DNA of 38,763 bases from an uncultured Gammaproteobacteria bacterium (GCA_903876785.1 CAIRBI010000159.1:1-38763); one strand, 5' to 3'. Positions 1 to 11,470 are shown, counted from the stretch's first letter. Made by a program: numbers and translations. Notes: generated by a model not told the origin, from the letters alone.

Positions 1-4
1 AGAA

Positions 5-796
5 ATGGCTGACACCAACTACAGGCTCGCTCTGGGTCGCCTGCAACGGGTCAATGGTCGCGTCATTGCTGGTCGTGAGGAGCGCATTCAGGGAGCGTTG
101 ACGCGCATCACCTACGAGATTCCCGCGGGCTATAGCGGTGCCGACGTCTTCGCGCGTCTTTCAGCGCAATTGCTGGAGGCTGGCGGCGACGAACTGTATC
201 GCTGCCAGGGGCGAGCCTGTGGCAGCAGCAATTTCTGGGCGAATGACCTCTTTGCCAACCGCGTTCTCTATGGTCCGGAGACAGACCAGTTCTATCTGGC
301 GAGTGCTAGCGCTACCGATGTTGAAAGCCCTGGCATTTACACGGCGCTGTACGTAATCACCCGAGGCAATCGTACCGTACTCGCTCATCTGGATATTCTG
401 GCACTGACCGGGGTCAGTCGTTCCGAGCAGCAACCATCTGAAGTTTCAACCTCGGACGAACTGCTGGCCAGGTTGCAGCAGGATGGCGCGGTTGTGGTGC
501 CGGGGTTGCAGTTTGACGGGCAGGATCAGCTGATCGAGGAAAGAGGGCTGGCACTGTTGATCGAGACTCTTCTGACGCATCCACAATTGCGGGTGTACGT
601 TGTGGCGCACCTTCGCGCTGAAGGTTCTTTGGAGACTCAGGTACAGAGGTCACGGCATCGCGCTGCGTTGATTGCCGCGCAACTTGGAGAAGCAGGAATT
701 GCTGCTGAGCGTATCAGCGCGCAGGGCGTGGGGCCGCTGGCACCAGGCTGCGGCACCGGTTCCTGCACCGAACGTGTGGAGTTAGTGCTGCAGTAG
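5..796 (+). CDS. DUF4892 / OmpA-like C-terminal domain protein, probably 5'-truncated by the window edge
   Basis: ORF opens at the window edge with internal-looking sequence (YRLALGRLQRVNGR...RITYEIPAG). C-terminal part (QLIEERGLALLIETLLTHPQLRVYVVAHL...RISAQGVGPLAPGC) resembles an OmpA-like fold. Confidence 0.7.
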   Translation: MADTNYRLALGRLQRVNGRVIAGREERIQGALTRITYEIPAGYSGADVFARLSAQLLEAGGDELYRCQGRACGSSNFWANDLFANRVLYGPETDQFYLASASATDVESPGIYTALYVITRGNRTVLAHLDILALTGVSRSEQQPSEVSTSDELLARLQQDGAVVVPGLQFDGQDQLIEERGLALLIETLLTHPQLRVYVVAHLRAEGSLETQVQRSRHRAALIAAQLGEAGIAAERISAQGVGPLAPGCGTGSCTERVELVLQ

Positions 797-826
797 ATAT
801 TAAAGAAAAATATCCGCCAATCGTCG

Positions 827-1381
827 CTACTTGCTGATAAGTGAGAGAAATTCGTTGCGGGTGCTCTGGCTGTTGCGGAACGCGCCCAGCATGCAGGACG
901 TCGTCATCACAGAGTTTTGTTTCTCTACTCCTCGCATCATCATGCACATGTGCTGTGCCTCGATGATGACCCCCGCTCCCGTTGCGCCAGTCTTGCTGAC
1001 GATGGTCTCGGCGATTTCCTTGGTCAGGTTTTCCTGAATCTGCATGCGGCGGGCAAACATGTCGACGATTCTGGCGATCTTGGAGAGTCCGATTACCTTG
1101 CCACGGGGGATGTAGGCGACGTGGCATTTACCAATGAAGGGCAGCATGTGGTGTTCGCACATCGAGTACAATTCGATGTTTTTGACGATGACCATTTCAT
1201 CTGAAGTCGACGGGAACAAGGCATCGTTGATGACCTCGTCGATGTTCTGATTATAGCCGCGCATGAGGAATTCCATGGCCTTGGCGGCACGCTTCGGGGT
1301 GTCTGCGAGGCCTGGACGCGTGAGATCCTCACCAATGGCAGTAATGATTTCCCGGTAGGCATTTTCCATTTTCTGGGTCAT
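827..1381 (-). CDS. folE: GTP cyclohydrolase I (type IA, zinc-dependent)
   Basis: 184 aa with [46 protein letters not shown] and MMMRGV motifs of FolE. Confidence 0.95.
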   Translation of the reverse strand: MTQKMENAYREIITAIGEDLTRPGLADTPKRAAKAMEFLMRGYNQNIDEVINDALFPSTSDEMVIVKNIELYSMCEHHMLPFIGKCHVAYIPRGKVIGLSKIARIVDMFARRMQIQENLTKEIAETIVSKTGATGAGVIIEAQHMCMMMRGVEKQNSVMTTSCMLGAFRNSQSTRNEFLSLISK

Positions 1382-1536
1382 GGGGGAGCACGTTGTTCCT
1401 GAGTGTTGATCGGGCGCTTACCGTACGATATCGGGCGGGGTGCGGTAAAGTAATTTTTCCGGAACCGCGGGCAGGCGCCGTGGTGCGGCTGGAGTAGCGA
1501 GGCGGCAGAGCAATGGGATCGAAGGAGGTAGGAAGC

Positions 1537-2415
1537 ATGGTGCTGGCAGATTGTCTTGACGAATTGAGGCAACGGTTTGAGGCAGCTGACCTGTTCTATG
1601 GGCATGGCACCGACAATGCCTGGGACGAGGCGGTCTATCTGGTGTTCAGCGCGCTTGGCCTCTCATTTGATGAGGATGACAGTATTATGACTCGTCCCGT
1701 GACGCGGGGCGAGTTGGAACGTATACGCGTTTTGGCGAAGCGGCGTACTGACGAGCGTTTGCCGGTTGCTTACCTGGTCGGCGAGGCGTGGTTTGCCGGC
1801 TTGCCGTTCAAGGTTGACCCTCGCGTGCTGATCCCCCGTTCTCCGCTTGCGGAGTTGATTGTGGAGCAGTTTGCCGGGCTGCTGCCCGCTGCACCGCACA
1901 AGATTCTCGATCTGTGTACCGGCAGTGGCTGCATCGGCATCGCCTGCGCGGTGGCCTTTCCGGATGCGCGTGTGGGTCTGGCTGATATTTCCGAAGATGC
2001 CTTGACGCTGGCCCGGGAGAACGTGCTGCGGCACGAGGTGGCAGGGCGGGTGAGTGTCATTCAGGCTGATCTGTTTGACGGTCTTGACGAAGTCTATGAT
2101 TTGATCGTTACCAACCCGCCGTATGTCTCCCGGCAGGAGGTCGACGAATTGCCCGAGGAGTATCGCCATGAGCCGGAGTTGGGGCTCGTTTCCAACGACG
2201 ACGGGTTGGAGATTCCCCTGCGCATCCTGCGCGAGGCGCCCCAACATCTGAGTGAAAATGGGGTGCTGATCATGGAAGTAGGCTATTCGTGGCAGGCTCT
2301 GGCGGAGCGGTTGCCGCAGGTGCCCTTCTTGTGGCTGGAATTTGCGAACGGCGGCGAAGGTGTTTGCAGGCTGACGGCACGCCAGTTACGGGAAGCACGT
2401 TTGCTCCTGAATTAA
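1537..2415 (+). CDS. prmB: Ribosomal protein L3 N5-glutamine methyltransferase
   Basis: DLCTGSGCIGIA SAM motif and NPPYVS motif of the HemK/PrmB family. ORF track starts at 1513, but AAGGAGGT lies about 8 nt before the ATG at 1537 (MVLADCLDELRQ). Confidence 0.9.
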   Translation: MVLADCLDELRQRFEAADLFYGHGTDNAWDEAVYLVFSALGLSFDEDDSIMTRPVTRGELERIRVLAKRRTDERLPVAYLVGEAWFAGLPFKVDPRVLIPRSPLAELIVEQFAGLLPAAPHKILDLCTGSGCIGIACAVAFPDARVGLADISEDALTLARENVLRHEVAGRVSVIQADLFDGLDEVYDLIVTNPPYVSRQEVDELPEEYRHEPELGLVSNDDGLEIPLRILREAPQHLSENGVLIMEVGYSWQALAERLPQVPFLWLEFANGGEGVCRLTARQLREARLLLN

Positions 2416-2538
2416 GGGTTTCCGGGCCGACAATTCTGCTCTGTAGAGAGAAAGTGTGCAGATTCGTAACCCGAAATGCTTTGGTGTACAATTCGCCGCC
2501 CTTGGTTCAAGGCGTGCATACACCCACAGGATTGAGCG

Positions 2539-3639
2539 ATGTCCGGAAACTCGATTGGTAAGCTATTCACCGTCACCTCCTTTGGTGAAAGCCATGGCGC
2601 CGCGCTGGGTTGCATCGTCGATGGTTGTCCGCCCGGAATGATACTCACGGAAGAGGACCTGCAGCGGGATCTGGATCGGCGCAAGCCCGGCACCTCCCGG
2701 TTTACTACCCAGCGTCAGGAAGCCGATCAGGTTCGTATTCTCTCCGGGGTCTTTGAAGGCCGCACCACCGGGACTCCCATAGGCCTGCTGATCGAGAACA
2801 CCGATCAGCGCTCCAAGGACTACGGCAAGATCAAAGACCAGTTCCGTCCCGCTCATGCGGACTATACTTATCAGCAAAAGTACGGCTTTCGCGACTATCG
2901 CGGCGGTGGCCGTTCGTCTGCCCGTGAGACGGCCATGCGGGTTGCCGCTGGCGCTATTGCCAAGAAATATCTCTTTGAGAAGTTTGGTGTGCAGGTGCGC
3001 GGCTACATGAGTCAGCTTGGCCCGATCCGCATCGACGGCTTCGACTGGGATGAAGTCGACAGAAATCCTTTCTTCTGCCCGGACGCCACCAAGGTGCCGG
3101 AGATGGAAGCTTACATGGCCGCGCTGAACAAGGAAGGCAACTCGATTGGTGCTCGGATCAATGTCGTGGCGTCCGGGGTGCCGGCAGGGCTTGGAGAGCC
3201 GGTCTTCGATCGTCTGGATGCCGACATTGCCCATGCACTGATGAGTATCAACGCAGTCAAAGGCGTGGAGATTGGGGCGGGCTTTGCCTGTGTCGAGCAG
3301 AAAGGCACAGAGCACCGTGATGAGATGATTCCTGAGGGCTTCCTCTCGAACAACGCTGGCGGGATACTCGGCGGCATCTCATCGGGGCAAGACATTCTGG
3401 CGAGTATCGCCTTGAAGCCGACTTCCAGCCTGCGGATTCCTGGCCGTTCCGTTGATATCCACGGCAATCCTGTCGAGGTGATTACCACCGGCCGTCACGA
3501 TCCTTGTGTCGGTATTCGGGCAACGCCTATTGCCGAGGCCATGATGGCCATCGTCTTGATGGACCACTTGTTGCGACACCGTGGGCAAAATCAGGGCGTG
3601 GTATCCGGGACGCCGTTGATCGGTGCAGCGCCGGGCTGA
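2539..3639 (+). CDS. aroC: Chorismate synthase
   Basis: [33 protein letters not shown] and [25 protein letters not shown] signatures. Confidence 0.97.
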   Translation: MSGNSIGKLFTVTSFGESHGAALGCIVDGCPPGMILTEEDLQRDLDRRKPGTSRFTTQRQEADQVRILSGVFEGRTTGTPIGLLIENTDQRSKDYGKIKDQFRPAHADYTYQQKYGFRDYRGGGRSSARETAMRVAAGAIAKKYLFEKFGVQVRGYMSQLGPIRIDGFDWDEVDRNPFFCPDATKVPEMEAYMAALNKEGNSIGARINVVASGVPAGLGEPVFDRLDADIAHALMSINAVKGVEIGAGFACVEQKGTEHRDEMIPEGFLSNNAGGILGGISSGQDILASIALKPTSSLRIPGRSVDIHGNPVEVITTGRHDPCVGIRATPIAEAMMAIVLMDHLLRHRGQNQGVVSGTPLIGAAPG

Positions 3640-3685
3640 TACTCGTTATTACTAATTTCTATGCAATAGATAAAATAGTTTCATT

Positions 3686-3713
3686 TTGGTTATGCAGTGT
3701 GGGCGAGTATAGT
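3686..3713 (+). promoter_or_regulatory. Possible sigma70-type promoter for leuCD
   Basis: TTGGTT (3686-3691), 16-nt spacer, TATAGT (3708-3713), 41 nt upstream of the leuC ATG. Sequence resemblance only. Confidence 0.35.
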
Positions 3714-3754
3714 TTTTCTACCTAATATCGTGACTGTTGAAGTGGTAATTTCTT

Positions 3755-5191
3755 ATGACTGGTAAAACCTTGTACGACAAACTCTGGGACTCTCATCTGG
3801 TCAAGCAGCGTGAGGATGGCACGGCGCTGATTTATATCGACCGGCAGCTGATTCACGAAGTGACCTCACCGCAGGCCTTTGATGGTTTACGTCTTGCGGG
3901 TCGACGTCCATGGCGTGCGGAATCCAACTTTGCCACCCCGGACCATAACATTCCCACAACCAAGGAAGAGCGTCGTCTGGGGCTGGAAGGTATTCGCGAC
4001 CCGATATCCCGCATTCAGGTGACGACGCTGGGCGACAACTGTCGCGAATTCGGCATTTTCGAACTGGATATGAATGATATTCGACAGGGTATCGTGCATG
4101 TGGTTGGGCCTGAGCAGGGCGCAACGCTGCCCGGCATGACCATCGTGTGTGGCGATTCTCATACTTCCACCCATGGCGCGCTGGGCGCACTGGCACATGG
4201 TATCGGCACCTCCGAGGTCGAGCACGTGATGGCCACGCAATGTCTGCTGCAGACCAAGATGAAGAATATGCTTATCCGCGTGGATGGGCGTCTGAATCCT
4301 GGCGTTACCGCCAAGGACATCGTCCTGGCTATCATCGGTGAGATCGGTACAGCCGGTGGCACTGGTTACACCATTGAGTTTGGCGGCGAAGCCATCCGCT
4401 CCCTGAGTGTCGAGGGTCGCATGACCGTCTGCAACATGGCGATCGAGGCAGGAGCGCGCGCCGGATTGATCGCTGTCGATCAGACGACACTCGATTACAT
4501 CAAGGGCCGCCCCTTTGCTCCAAAGGGCGACATGTGGGAGCGTGCTGCAGTTGCCTGGCATGGTCTGGTCAGCGATGCTGATGCGCATTTCGACCGCGTG
4601 GTGGTCATGGACGCAGCGGACATCATCCCACAGGTCACGTGGGGAACCTCACCGGAAATGGTGGCACCGATTACGGGTGTAGTGCCTGACCCGGAGAAGG
4701 AGACTGATCCAAGCCGCCGCGACAACATGCGACAGGCATTGAAATACATGGGTCTGACCCCGGGTACCCGCATAACTGACATCAAGCTGGACTGTATCTT
4801 CATTGGCTCCTGCACCAACTCGCGAATCGAGGACCTGCGTGCCGCAGCGGCTGTAGTCAAGGGTCGCAAGGTCGCCGCCAATGTCGAGATGGCGCTGGTT
4901 GTCCCGGGCTCAGGTCTGGTGAAGAAGCAGGCTGAGGCCGAAGGGCTGGACAAGATTTTCATCGAAGCGGGTCTGGAATGGCGCGAACCAGGATGCTCGA
5001 TGTGTCTGGCGATGAATGCTGATCAGCTGGGCGCAGGCAAACACTGCGCATCGACTTCCAACCGCAACTTCGAAGGCAGGCAGGGTTTTGGTGGGCGTAC
5101 CCACCTTGTCAGCCCGGCCATGGCCGCAGCTGCCGCAATTCACGGCCACTTTGTTGACGTTCGGGATATCTTGCTCACTCTTGACAGATGA
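3755..5191 (+). CDS. leuC: 3-isopropylmalate dehydratase large subunit
   Basis: 478 aa aconitase family: [56 protein letters not shown]. Confidence 0.96.
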   Translation: MTGKTLYDKLWDSHLVKQREDGTALIYIDRQLIHEVTSPQAFDGLRLAGRRPWRAESNFATPDHNIPTTKEERRLGLEGIRDPISRIQVTTLGDNCREFGIFELDMNDIRQGIVHVVGPEQGATLPGMTIVCGDSHTSTHGALGALAHGIGTSEVEHVMATQCLLQTKMKNMLIRVDGRLNPGVTAKDIVLAIIGEIGTAGGTGYTIEFGGEAIRSLSVEGRMTVCNMAIEAGARAGLIAVDQTTLDYIKGRPFAPKGDMWERAAVAWHGLVSDADAHFDRVVVMDAADIIPQVTWGTSPEMVAPITGVVPDPEKETDPSRRDNMRQALKYMGLTPGTRITDIKLDCIFIGSCTNSRIEDLRAAAAVVKGRKVAANVEMALVVPGSGLVKKQAEAEGLDKIFIEAGLEWREPGCSMCLAMNADQLGAGKHCASTSNRNFEGRQGFGGRTHLVSPAMAAAAAIHGHFVDVRDILLTLDR

Positions 5192-5244
5192 GTTGATTAA
5201 TCGGTCCCAATTAATTGAAAATTAACGAATACTGAGTATAGAAG

Positions 5245-5886
5245 ATGAGAAAATTTACAGTGCAATCCGGTTTGGTTATGCCACTGGACAGGGCAAACGT
5301 TGATACAGACTTCATCATCCCGAAGCAGTTTCTGAAATCCATCAAACGTAGTGGATTTGGTGTCAATCTGTTTGATGAGCACCGCTATTTGGACAAGGGT
5401 GAACCGGGTCGCGATAACAGCGGTCGTCCGCTGAATCCGGATTTCGTGATGAATCAACCTCGCTACAAGGGTGCCTCAGTCCTGTTGGCCCGGGAGAATT
5501 TTGGCTGCGGTTCAAGTCGCGAGCATGCACCCTGGGCGCTTGATGGCTATGGATTCAGGATCATTATTGCTCCGAGTTACGCTGATATATTTTTCAACAA
5601 TTGTTTCAAAAATGGGATATTGCCCATTGTTCTTGACAGAAAAATTGTCAATGAATTGTTTGTGCAAGTAGAAGCACAGGAGGGCTACACCCTGACTGTG
5701 GATCTGGAGAAGCAGATCATTACCGGCCCGTCAGGCGCCCCAATTGCCTTCAACGTGGACAGCTTTCGCAAGTATTGCCTGCTGAACGGTTTGGACGATA
5801 TCGGGTTGACCTTGCAGGACGCAGGCGACATCACGACATTCGAGAAGCGCTGGAAGGATGCATCACCTTGGTATTTCGGGGTTTAA
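5245..5886 (+). CDS. leuD: 3-isopropylmalate dehydratase small subunit
   Basis: 213 aa: [58 protein letters not shown]. Confidence 0.96.
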   Translation: MRKFTVQSGLVMPLDRANVDTDFIIPKQFLKSIKRSGFGVNLFDEHRYLDKGEPGRDNSGRPLNPDFVMNQPRYKGASVLLARENFGCGSSREHAPWALDGYGFRIIIAPSYADIFFNNCFKNGILPIVLDRKIVNELFVQVEAQEGYTLTVDLEKQIITGPSGAPIAFNVDSFRKYCLLNGLDDIGLTLQDAGDITTFEKRWKDASPWYFGV

Positions 5887-5937
5887 CGGATCTGCAAATA
5901 CAGAAAATAGATCAATTTAAATGAACGGGAAGGCGAA

Positions 5938-6957
5938 ATGAAGACGTTTAATGTGGCTGTTGTTGGTGCAACCGGTGCAGTTGGGGAAGCCCTGATCAGT
6001 ATCCTGGGAGAGAGAAATTTTCCCGTAGGTCAGTTGTTTCCTTTGGCGAGTGAAAGATCGGCTGGCAGCAAGGTGATGTTCAAAGGCAAGCCAATCACCG
6101 TGTTGAATCTGGCTGATTTTGACTTCAGTCAGGCACAGATCGGTCTGTTTTCTGCCGGAGGCAGCGTGTCTGCCGAGTATGCGGAAAAGGCTGGCAGGGC
6201 AGGTTGCATCGTCATCGACAACACCTCGCATTTCCGCTACGAGGACGATATTCCTCTGGTGGTGCCAGAGGTGAATTCGCACAAGATTGCCGACTACAAG
6301 AATCGCAACATCATTGCCAACCCCAACTGCTCAACTATCCAGATGTTGGTGGCGCTCAAGCCTATTCATGACAAGGTTGGCATAACCCGTATCAACGTAG
6401 CCACCTATCAGGCCGTCTCCGGTACTGGAAAGGAAGCAATCGAGGAGCTGGCGAAACAGACAGCCGATCTGCTCAATGGTCGCCAGGTCACCTGTAACGT
6501 CTATCCGAAGCAGATCGCCTTCAACGTGCTGCCGCAGATTGACGTATTCCTCGACAATGGCTATACAAAAGAAGAGATGAAGATGGTTTGGGAGACCAAG
6601 AAGATCCTTGGTGACGACAGCGTTCAAGTGAACGCCACCTGCGTTCGTGTGCCGGTGTTCTACTCGCATTCGGAGGCCGTGCATTTCGAGACACGTACAC
6701 CGATAACTGTGGATGAAGTGCGCGAACTGCTGGCCAATGCCCCGGGAGTGGTGCTGATGGATGAGCGCAAGCCAGGTGGTTATCCAACGCCGGTAGGGGA
6801 CTCTGCAGGCAAGGATCCCGTGCTGGTCGGGCGCATCCGCGCCGATATCTCCCACCCGAATGGCATGAATATGTGGGTCGTGTCGGATAACGTGCGCAAG
6901 GGCGCAGCATTGAACTCGGTGCAGATAGCCGAAGTGTTGATAAAAGACTATTTATAA
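5938..6957 (+). CDS. asd: Aspartate-semialdehyde dehydrogenase
   Basis: 339 aa: VAVVGATGAVGE, NPNCSTIQMLVALKPI, TYQAVSGTGKEAIEEL. Confidence 0.95.
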   Translation: MKTFNVAVVGATGAVGEALISILGERNFPVGQLFPLASERSAGSKVMFKGKPITVLNLADFDFSQAQIGLFSAGGSVSAEYAEKAGRAGCIVIDNTSHFRYEDDIPLVVPEVNSHKIADYKNRNIIANPNCSTIQMLVALKPIHDKVGITRINVATYQAVSGTGKEAIEELAKQTADLLNGRQVTCNVYPKQIAFNVLPQIDVFLDNGYTKEEMKMVWETKKILGDDSVQVNATCVRVPVFYSHSEAVHFETRTPITVDEVRELLANAPGVVLMDERKPGGYPTPVGDSAGKDPVLVGRIRADISHPNGMNMWVVSDNVRKGAALNSVQIAEVLIKDYL

Positions 6958-7108
6958 TGAATACTTGCACGCATTATTGAAGCGTATTTCTGAGAGTCCT
7001 GCCGTCTTCTCGCGGCAGAACTGATCTGGGAAATTGGCACCCTCCCTCCGCTCAGAATTCCGGATTCTGGGCGAGTCAGTGGGGAAAGCCATTTAAAGGG
7101 AATGGATT

Positions 7109-9940
7109 ATGGTAAGAAAACTGGTGGTCATCCTTACCTCGGTGGTTCTGTTTGCCGCTGCGCACGTCAAGGCTCTGGGGCTGGGTGAAATCACCATCGA
7201 TTCTGCTCTCAATCAGCCTCTGGCGGCTCGAATCGAACTGCTGCAGCTTGGCGGTGTCCGTCTCGACCAGGTCACCGTCCAGTTGGCTTCCGAGAATGAT
7301 TTCGAGCGGTTTTCCATCGAGATGGAGAGCTTCCTGCGTGCCATTCGGTTTGACATCGAATCTGCAGGTCCGGATTCTTATATCCATCTCACCACTGCAG
7401 ATCCAGTCCGTGAACCCTATTTAAGCTTTGTCCTCGAAACCAGTTGGCCCAGTGGCCGCCTCCTTAGCGAACATACAGTTCTGCTCGATCTGCCGGCCTT
7501 TGCGTCAAATGCATCCCCGGTGGCTGTCCAGCAACCATTGCAAGCATCTCAGTTAGTCGCAAATATTGATTTAAATCAATCTTTTGCAGGTCAAAACTCA
7601 AGCGATTTAAATACTTCCTCCATGCGTCTTGCTGCACCGGCAGACGCTGTGCCTGCTACCACTCAGGATGTGCTGACCACTGCCCCGGACACCGACTCTG
7701 ATAGCGCAGCCCAGCCCGCTGCTGACGTCCTGGCTGCCCCAGCGCCAATTGACGCTGCCGCTACCCCTGTGGCGCCCTCCCAATCTTCCGCATCCACGCC
7801 GCTCGCCAATAATCCGGTCAACAGCGACGATACGACAGAGACAGTCACGATAGGCGCTGATGACACCCTTTGGGATGTAGCCATGCGGGTGCGTCCCGAC
7901 AGCTCGGTCTCTGTCCAGCAGACAATGCTGGCCTTGCAGCGTCTGAACAGCGAAGCGTTTATTGCTGACAATATCAACATGGTGCGCCGAGGCCAGGTGT
8001 TGCGCATACCCGATATCGAGCAGATTCGGGCCTTGAGTACACGCGAGGCCATCAGCGAAGTTTCGCGCCAGAATCAACTGTTTGAAAACAGGCGCAACGT
8101 CCCCATGAGCTCGCAGCCCGTGACAGGCGCGCCCTCACAAACTCCTGCGGGTACGCCGAATGGTCGTGCTGAGTTGAGTGTTGTTAGTGTTGACGCCGGT
8201 GAGCCTGCCACGCAGTCCGTAGCGGGCGGGCAGAGTGCCGAACTGGATGCACGTATTGCCGCTTTGGAGAATGAATTGGCGGTGCAGATGGAAGAGGCTG
8301 ACCGCGTTGCCAGGCAGAATGCCGAGTTGCTTGCTCGACTTACTCAGCTGGAGGAGCAGATAGACTCTGCGCAGGAGATCATTCGCCTGCGTGACCTGGA
8401 GCTTGCACAGTTGCAGCAGGCGCTTGCTCAGGCACAACCTGCGGCCGTGCCGGAGCCGGTGGATCCACCTCCGGTCATTACCATGGCGCCGTCCAGGAGT
8501 TTCCTCCAGACGGTACTGGATACGCTGATCGAGAATACTTCCGCACTGCTGGCTGTTGCAGCGCTCCTGATACTGATCATCGTTTATGCGTTGCTGCGTC
8601 GCAATCGATCCGCAGAGCAAGAAGATTTTGCTGAACTGGAAGAGATGGATGATTCACGCGCAGAGATCGCCAGTCCGGTGAAAGCGCAGGCCGTCACCGC
8701 GAGTGCGGCAGTTACCTCTGCGGCACCTGCAATTGATCCGGACCTGAATGAAATCTTCAAGTTCGAGGATTCTGACAATATTGACATGGATGGGCAGGGA
8801 TTTGGGGCTGACAGCTCCCATCAAGTCACAGTAGTTCAGGACTTGCTGGAAGAGGCGGATGCGCTGCTGGCCTACGAACGTTACGACGAAGCCGCAAGTC
8901 TATTGCAGGACGCTATTGTTGCCGAACCCCGCAGTGCGGATCTTCGTCTCAAGCTGCTGGAAGTGTGTGTCGCCAAGCAGGATGCTATTGGCTTCAAGCT
9001 GCAGGAATCCGAGTTGCTCGATCTGGGTGACACCTCGGTGGCGCCTCGAATCGCCGAGCTGAAGTCACAATTGCGTGGCGAAGTAGACCACGAGATTCTG
9101 GACGAAGGGGAGGACCTCTTCCTCGATGAGCTGGATGCCATGGATGACATGGAGCTGGCTTTGGATCTTGAGGCGGCAGCGACTGTCGATGACGGCCTCG
9201 TGCAGTCAGGGTACAGCGTTGATTTCGCGCCAACTGAAGTGGCTGCCCTAGTCGGCAGCGGGGCAGTTGTCGCTGCCGCGCTGCCTGATCAGCAGCAGTT
9301 TGTGGATGAAGACGATGGACGAACACTGGAGTTTTCTTCCGCGTTTGACTTGTCGGACGATCAGACAACTGCTGTACCAGCTGTTGCCGACGTGGCTGCA
9401 GATGCAGCGGCTCAGGACGCCGAATCTTCTTCCGATGAAGAGAATCTGCTTGATTTCGATCTTGATTTTGCTATCGATAGGGAAAATGCCGCAGGCGCTG
9501 TGCCTGCTTCGCTGGATCAGGAGCCTGCTCTGACTGATGACGATCCCGACCATAGTGTCGATTTTGACTTCGCCGTTCTGCCGGATGAAGAAAAGCCGAA
9601 TGCTCTGGATTTCGAGTTTGATTCCAGTCAGTTTGATATTGCAACCGATGAAGCGCTGGCCTCCGGGGTAGTGACTGCAGCAGAAGATGACTTTGACGAT
9701 CTGCAGTTTGTCGATGACAGTCTGTTGGCCGAGAAATCAGAGTCGGAAGAAGAGTCCGGTGACGATGACGTTCTGGAATTCCTGGCGGATTCAGATGAGG
9801 CGGCCACCAAGCTGGACCTGGCTCGCGCGTACTACGAAATGGGCGACTATGACGGCGCCCGGGAAATCCTCGACGAAGTGGTGAACGAGGGTAACGAAGA
9901 GCAGGTCAAGGATGCGCAACGTCTGCTTGCGAAAATCTGA
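7109..9940 (+). CDS. fimV: FimV-like pilus/polar-hub assembly protein (LysM, coiled coil, TM, acidic cytoplasmic region, C-terminal FimV domain)
   Basis: 943 aa. N-terminal GLGEITIDSALNQPLAARIELL; LysM-like DTLWDVAMRV...; coiled coil ALENELAVQMEEADRVARQNAELLARLTQLEEQ; TM ALLAVAALLILIIVYALL; C-terminal TKLDLARAYYEMGDYDGAREILDEVVNEGNEEQVKDAQRLLAKI. Confidence 0.9.
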   Translation: MVRKLVVILTSVVLFAAAHVKALGLGEITIDSALNQPLAARIELLQLGGVRLDQVTVQLASENDFERFSIEMESFLRAIRFDIESAGPDSYIHLTTADPVREPYLSFVLETSWPSGRLLSEHTVLLDLPAFASNASPVAVQQPLQASQLVANIDLNQSFAGQNSSDLNTSSMRLAAPADAVPATTQDVLTTAPDTDSDSAAQPAADVLAAPAPIDAAATPVAPSQSSASTPLANNPVNSDDTTETVTIGADDTLWDVAMRVRPDSSVSVQQTMLALQRLNSEAFIADNINMVRRGQVLRIPDIEQIRALSTREAISEVSRQNQLFENRRNVPMSSQPVTGAPSQTPAGTPNGRAELSVVSVDAGEPATQSVAGGQSAELDARIAALENELAVQMEEADRVARQNAELLARLTQLEEQIDSAQEIIRLRDLELAQLQQALAQAQPAAVPEPVDPPPVITMAPSRSFLQTVLDTLIENTSALLAVAALLILIIVYALLRRNRSAEQEDFAELEEMDDSRAEIASPVKAQAVTASAAVTSAAPAIDPDLNEIFKFEDSDNIDMDGQGFGADSSHQVTVVQDLLEEADALLAYERYDEAASLLQDAIVAEPRSADLRLKLLEVCVAKQDAIGFKLQESELLDLGDTSVAPRIAELKSQLRGEVDHEILDEGEDLFLDELDAMDDMELALDLEAAATVDDGLVQSGYSVDFAPTEVAALVGSGAVVAAALPDQQQFVDEDDGRTLEFSSAFDLSDDQTTAVPAVADVAADAAAQDAESSSDEENLLDFDLDFAIDRENAAGAVPASLDQEPALTDDDPDHSVDFDFAVLPDEEKPNALDFEFDSSQFDIATDEALASGVVTAAEDDFDDLQFVDDSLLAEKSESEEESGDDDVLEFLADSDEAATKLDLARAYYEMGDYDGAREILDEVVNEGNEEQVKDAQRLLAKI

Positions 9941-9949
9941 GTTCCTTTC

Positions 9950-10771
9950 TTGAATAACGTCAGTCTTCCCTTGTCCCGGATCGCACTCGGCGTCGAATAT
10001 GACGGCGCCTCTTTCCATGGTTGGCAACGACAGGGTGATCCTGTCATGCCTACCGTACAATCTACCCTCGAGAATGCTCTGGCCAGGATTGCTGCTCATC
10101 CTGTGAATCTGGTTTGCGCGGGCAGAACCGATTCCGGTGTGCATGCGACAGGGCAGGTTGTGCACTTTGATTGCCAGATAGATCGTGGCGAGAAGGCATG
10201 GCTGCGTGGCACCAATAGTATGTTGCCACCGACGGTGAGGGTGCGCTGGGCGCGCGCCGTCAATCACGACTTTCATGCTCGCTTCTCGGCCCTTTCCAGG
10301 CGCTATCAGTACGTGATTTACGACAGCGTGGTCGAACCTGCCATCCTCGCCCGTCAGTTGACTCACACACGTTTGACTCTTGATATAAACCGTATGCACG
10401 AGGCTGGGCAACACTTGCTTGGCGAGCACGACTTCACTTCGTTCCGTGCTGCAGGTTGCCAGTCCAGGACTCCATTCCGGGAAGTCATGCGCTTGCAGGT
10501 GCGACGTCACCATCGTTTCATCATTCTGGATATCGAGGCGAATGCCTTTCTGCAGCATATGGTCCGGAATATCACGGGTGTCCTCATGGAAATAGGCGCT
10601 GGGAGCAAGGAGCCGGAATGGGCACGAGAGGTGTTGGAGCTCAGAGATCGCAAGCTGGCCGCCATCACGGCTCATCCTTTTGGACTCTATCTGGTGGCAG
10701 TGCGATACCCCGAACACTTCGGATTACCGGTTGAACCAATTGGCCCCGCTTTTTTGCAGCCTTTTGCGTAG
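9950..10771 (+). CDS. truA: tRNA pseudouridine(38-40) synthase
   Basis: RIALGVEYDGASFHGWQRQ, CAGRTDSGVHATGQVVHFD, AFLQHMVRNITG. The ORF-track start is TTG; no in-frame ATG precedes the conserved N-terminus. Confidence 0.93.
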   Translation: MNNVSLPLSRIALGVEYDGASFHGWQRQGDPVMPTVQSTLENALARIAAHPVNLVCAGRTDSGVHATGQVVHFDCQIDRGEKAWLRGTNSMLPPTVRVRWARAVNHDFHARFSALSRRYQYVIYDSVVEPAILARQLTHTRLTLDINRMHEAGQHLLGEHDFTSFRAAGCQSRTPFREVMRLQVRRHHRFIILDIEANAFLQHMVRNITGVLMEIGAGSKEPEWAREVLELRDRKLAAITAHPFGLYLVAVRYPEHFGLPVEPIGPAFLQPFA

Positions 10772-10837
10772 GCTCTGCCATGGAACTTTGGTAGAATCCG
10801 TCGCTTTTGCGGATACCCGGGCGGTGGGCCGATTTCC

Positions 10838-11470
10838 ATGATGCAGAGAACCCGAGTCAAGATCTGTGGGCTGACGAGTCCGGACGACGCACTTCTGGCC
10901 GCCGACTGCGGTGCAGACGCGATTGGTCTGGTTTTTTACAGCAAGAGTGCCCGTGCAGTTACCGCCGCGCAGGCGCTGGATATCTGTAGAAGCTTGCCGG
11001 CCTTCGTCACTACCGTTGGTCTGTTCGTCAATCCAGAAGAAGAGGAAGTCCGAAGCGTATTGAAGCACGTACATTTGGATTGTCTGCAGTTTCATGGCGA
11101 CGAATCTGCTGCATTCTGTGCCTCCTTCGGCATCCCGTACATGAAGGCAATCAGGGTGCGGCCTGAGCTCGATCTCCTTGAAGAGATTGCAAAGTACTCG
11201 ACGAGCTCGGCAATTTTGCTCGACAGTTATGATAAGAATTCAGCGGGTGGAACCGGCATCGCGTTTGATTGGCGCATAGCGCGACGCTGTGTCCAGGAAG
11301 CGCGGGTAAAGATAGTGCTGGCAGGTGGGTTGACAGCGATCAACGTTGCCGAAGCGATTCGTCTGGTCGAACCGTATGCCGTGGATGTCAGTAGTGGCGT
11401 CGAATCGGAGCCGGGGCGCAAAAGCAAAGAACAAATGAGTAGTTTTTTCAATGAGGTATACAGTGTCTAA
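10838..11470 (+). CDS. trpF: Phosphoribosylanthranilate isomerase
   Basis: 210 aa: [59 protein letters not shown]. Confidence 0.95.
   Translation: MMQRTRVKICGLTSPDDALLAADCGADAIGLVFYSKSARAVTAAQALDICRSLPAFVTTVGLFVNPEEEEVRSVLKHVHLDCLQFHGDESAAFCASFGIPYMKAIRVRPELDLLEEIAKYSTSSAILLDSYDKNSAGGTGIAFDWRIARRCVQEARVKIVLAGGLTAINVAEAIRLVEPYAVDVSSGVESEPGRKSKEQMSSFFNEVYSV

Noticed and set aside
2563-3315. 250 aa minus-strand ORF antisense to aroC
   Set aside because: Shadow ORF of a certain gene.
7051-7072. Short inverted repeat CAGAAT/ATTCTG between asd and fimV
   Set aside because: Only 6-bp arms and not placed at a clear promoter or terminator; too weak to call.
9791-10717. 308 aa minus-strand ORF antisense to truA and the fimV end
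   Set aside because: No family resemblance; truA and fimV fully explain the coding signal.
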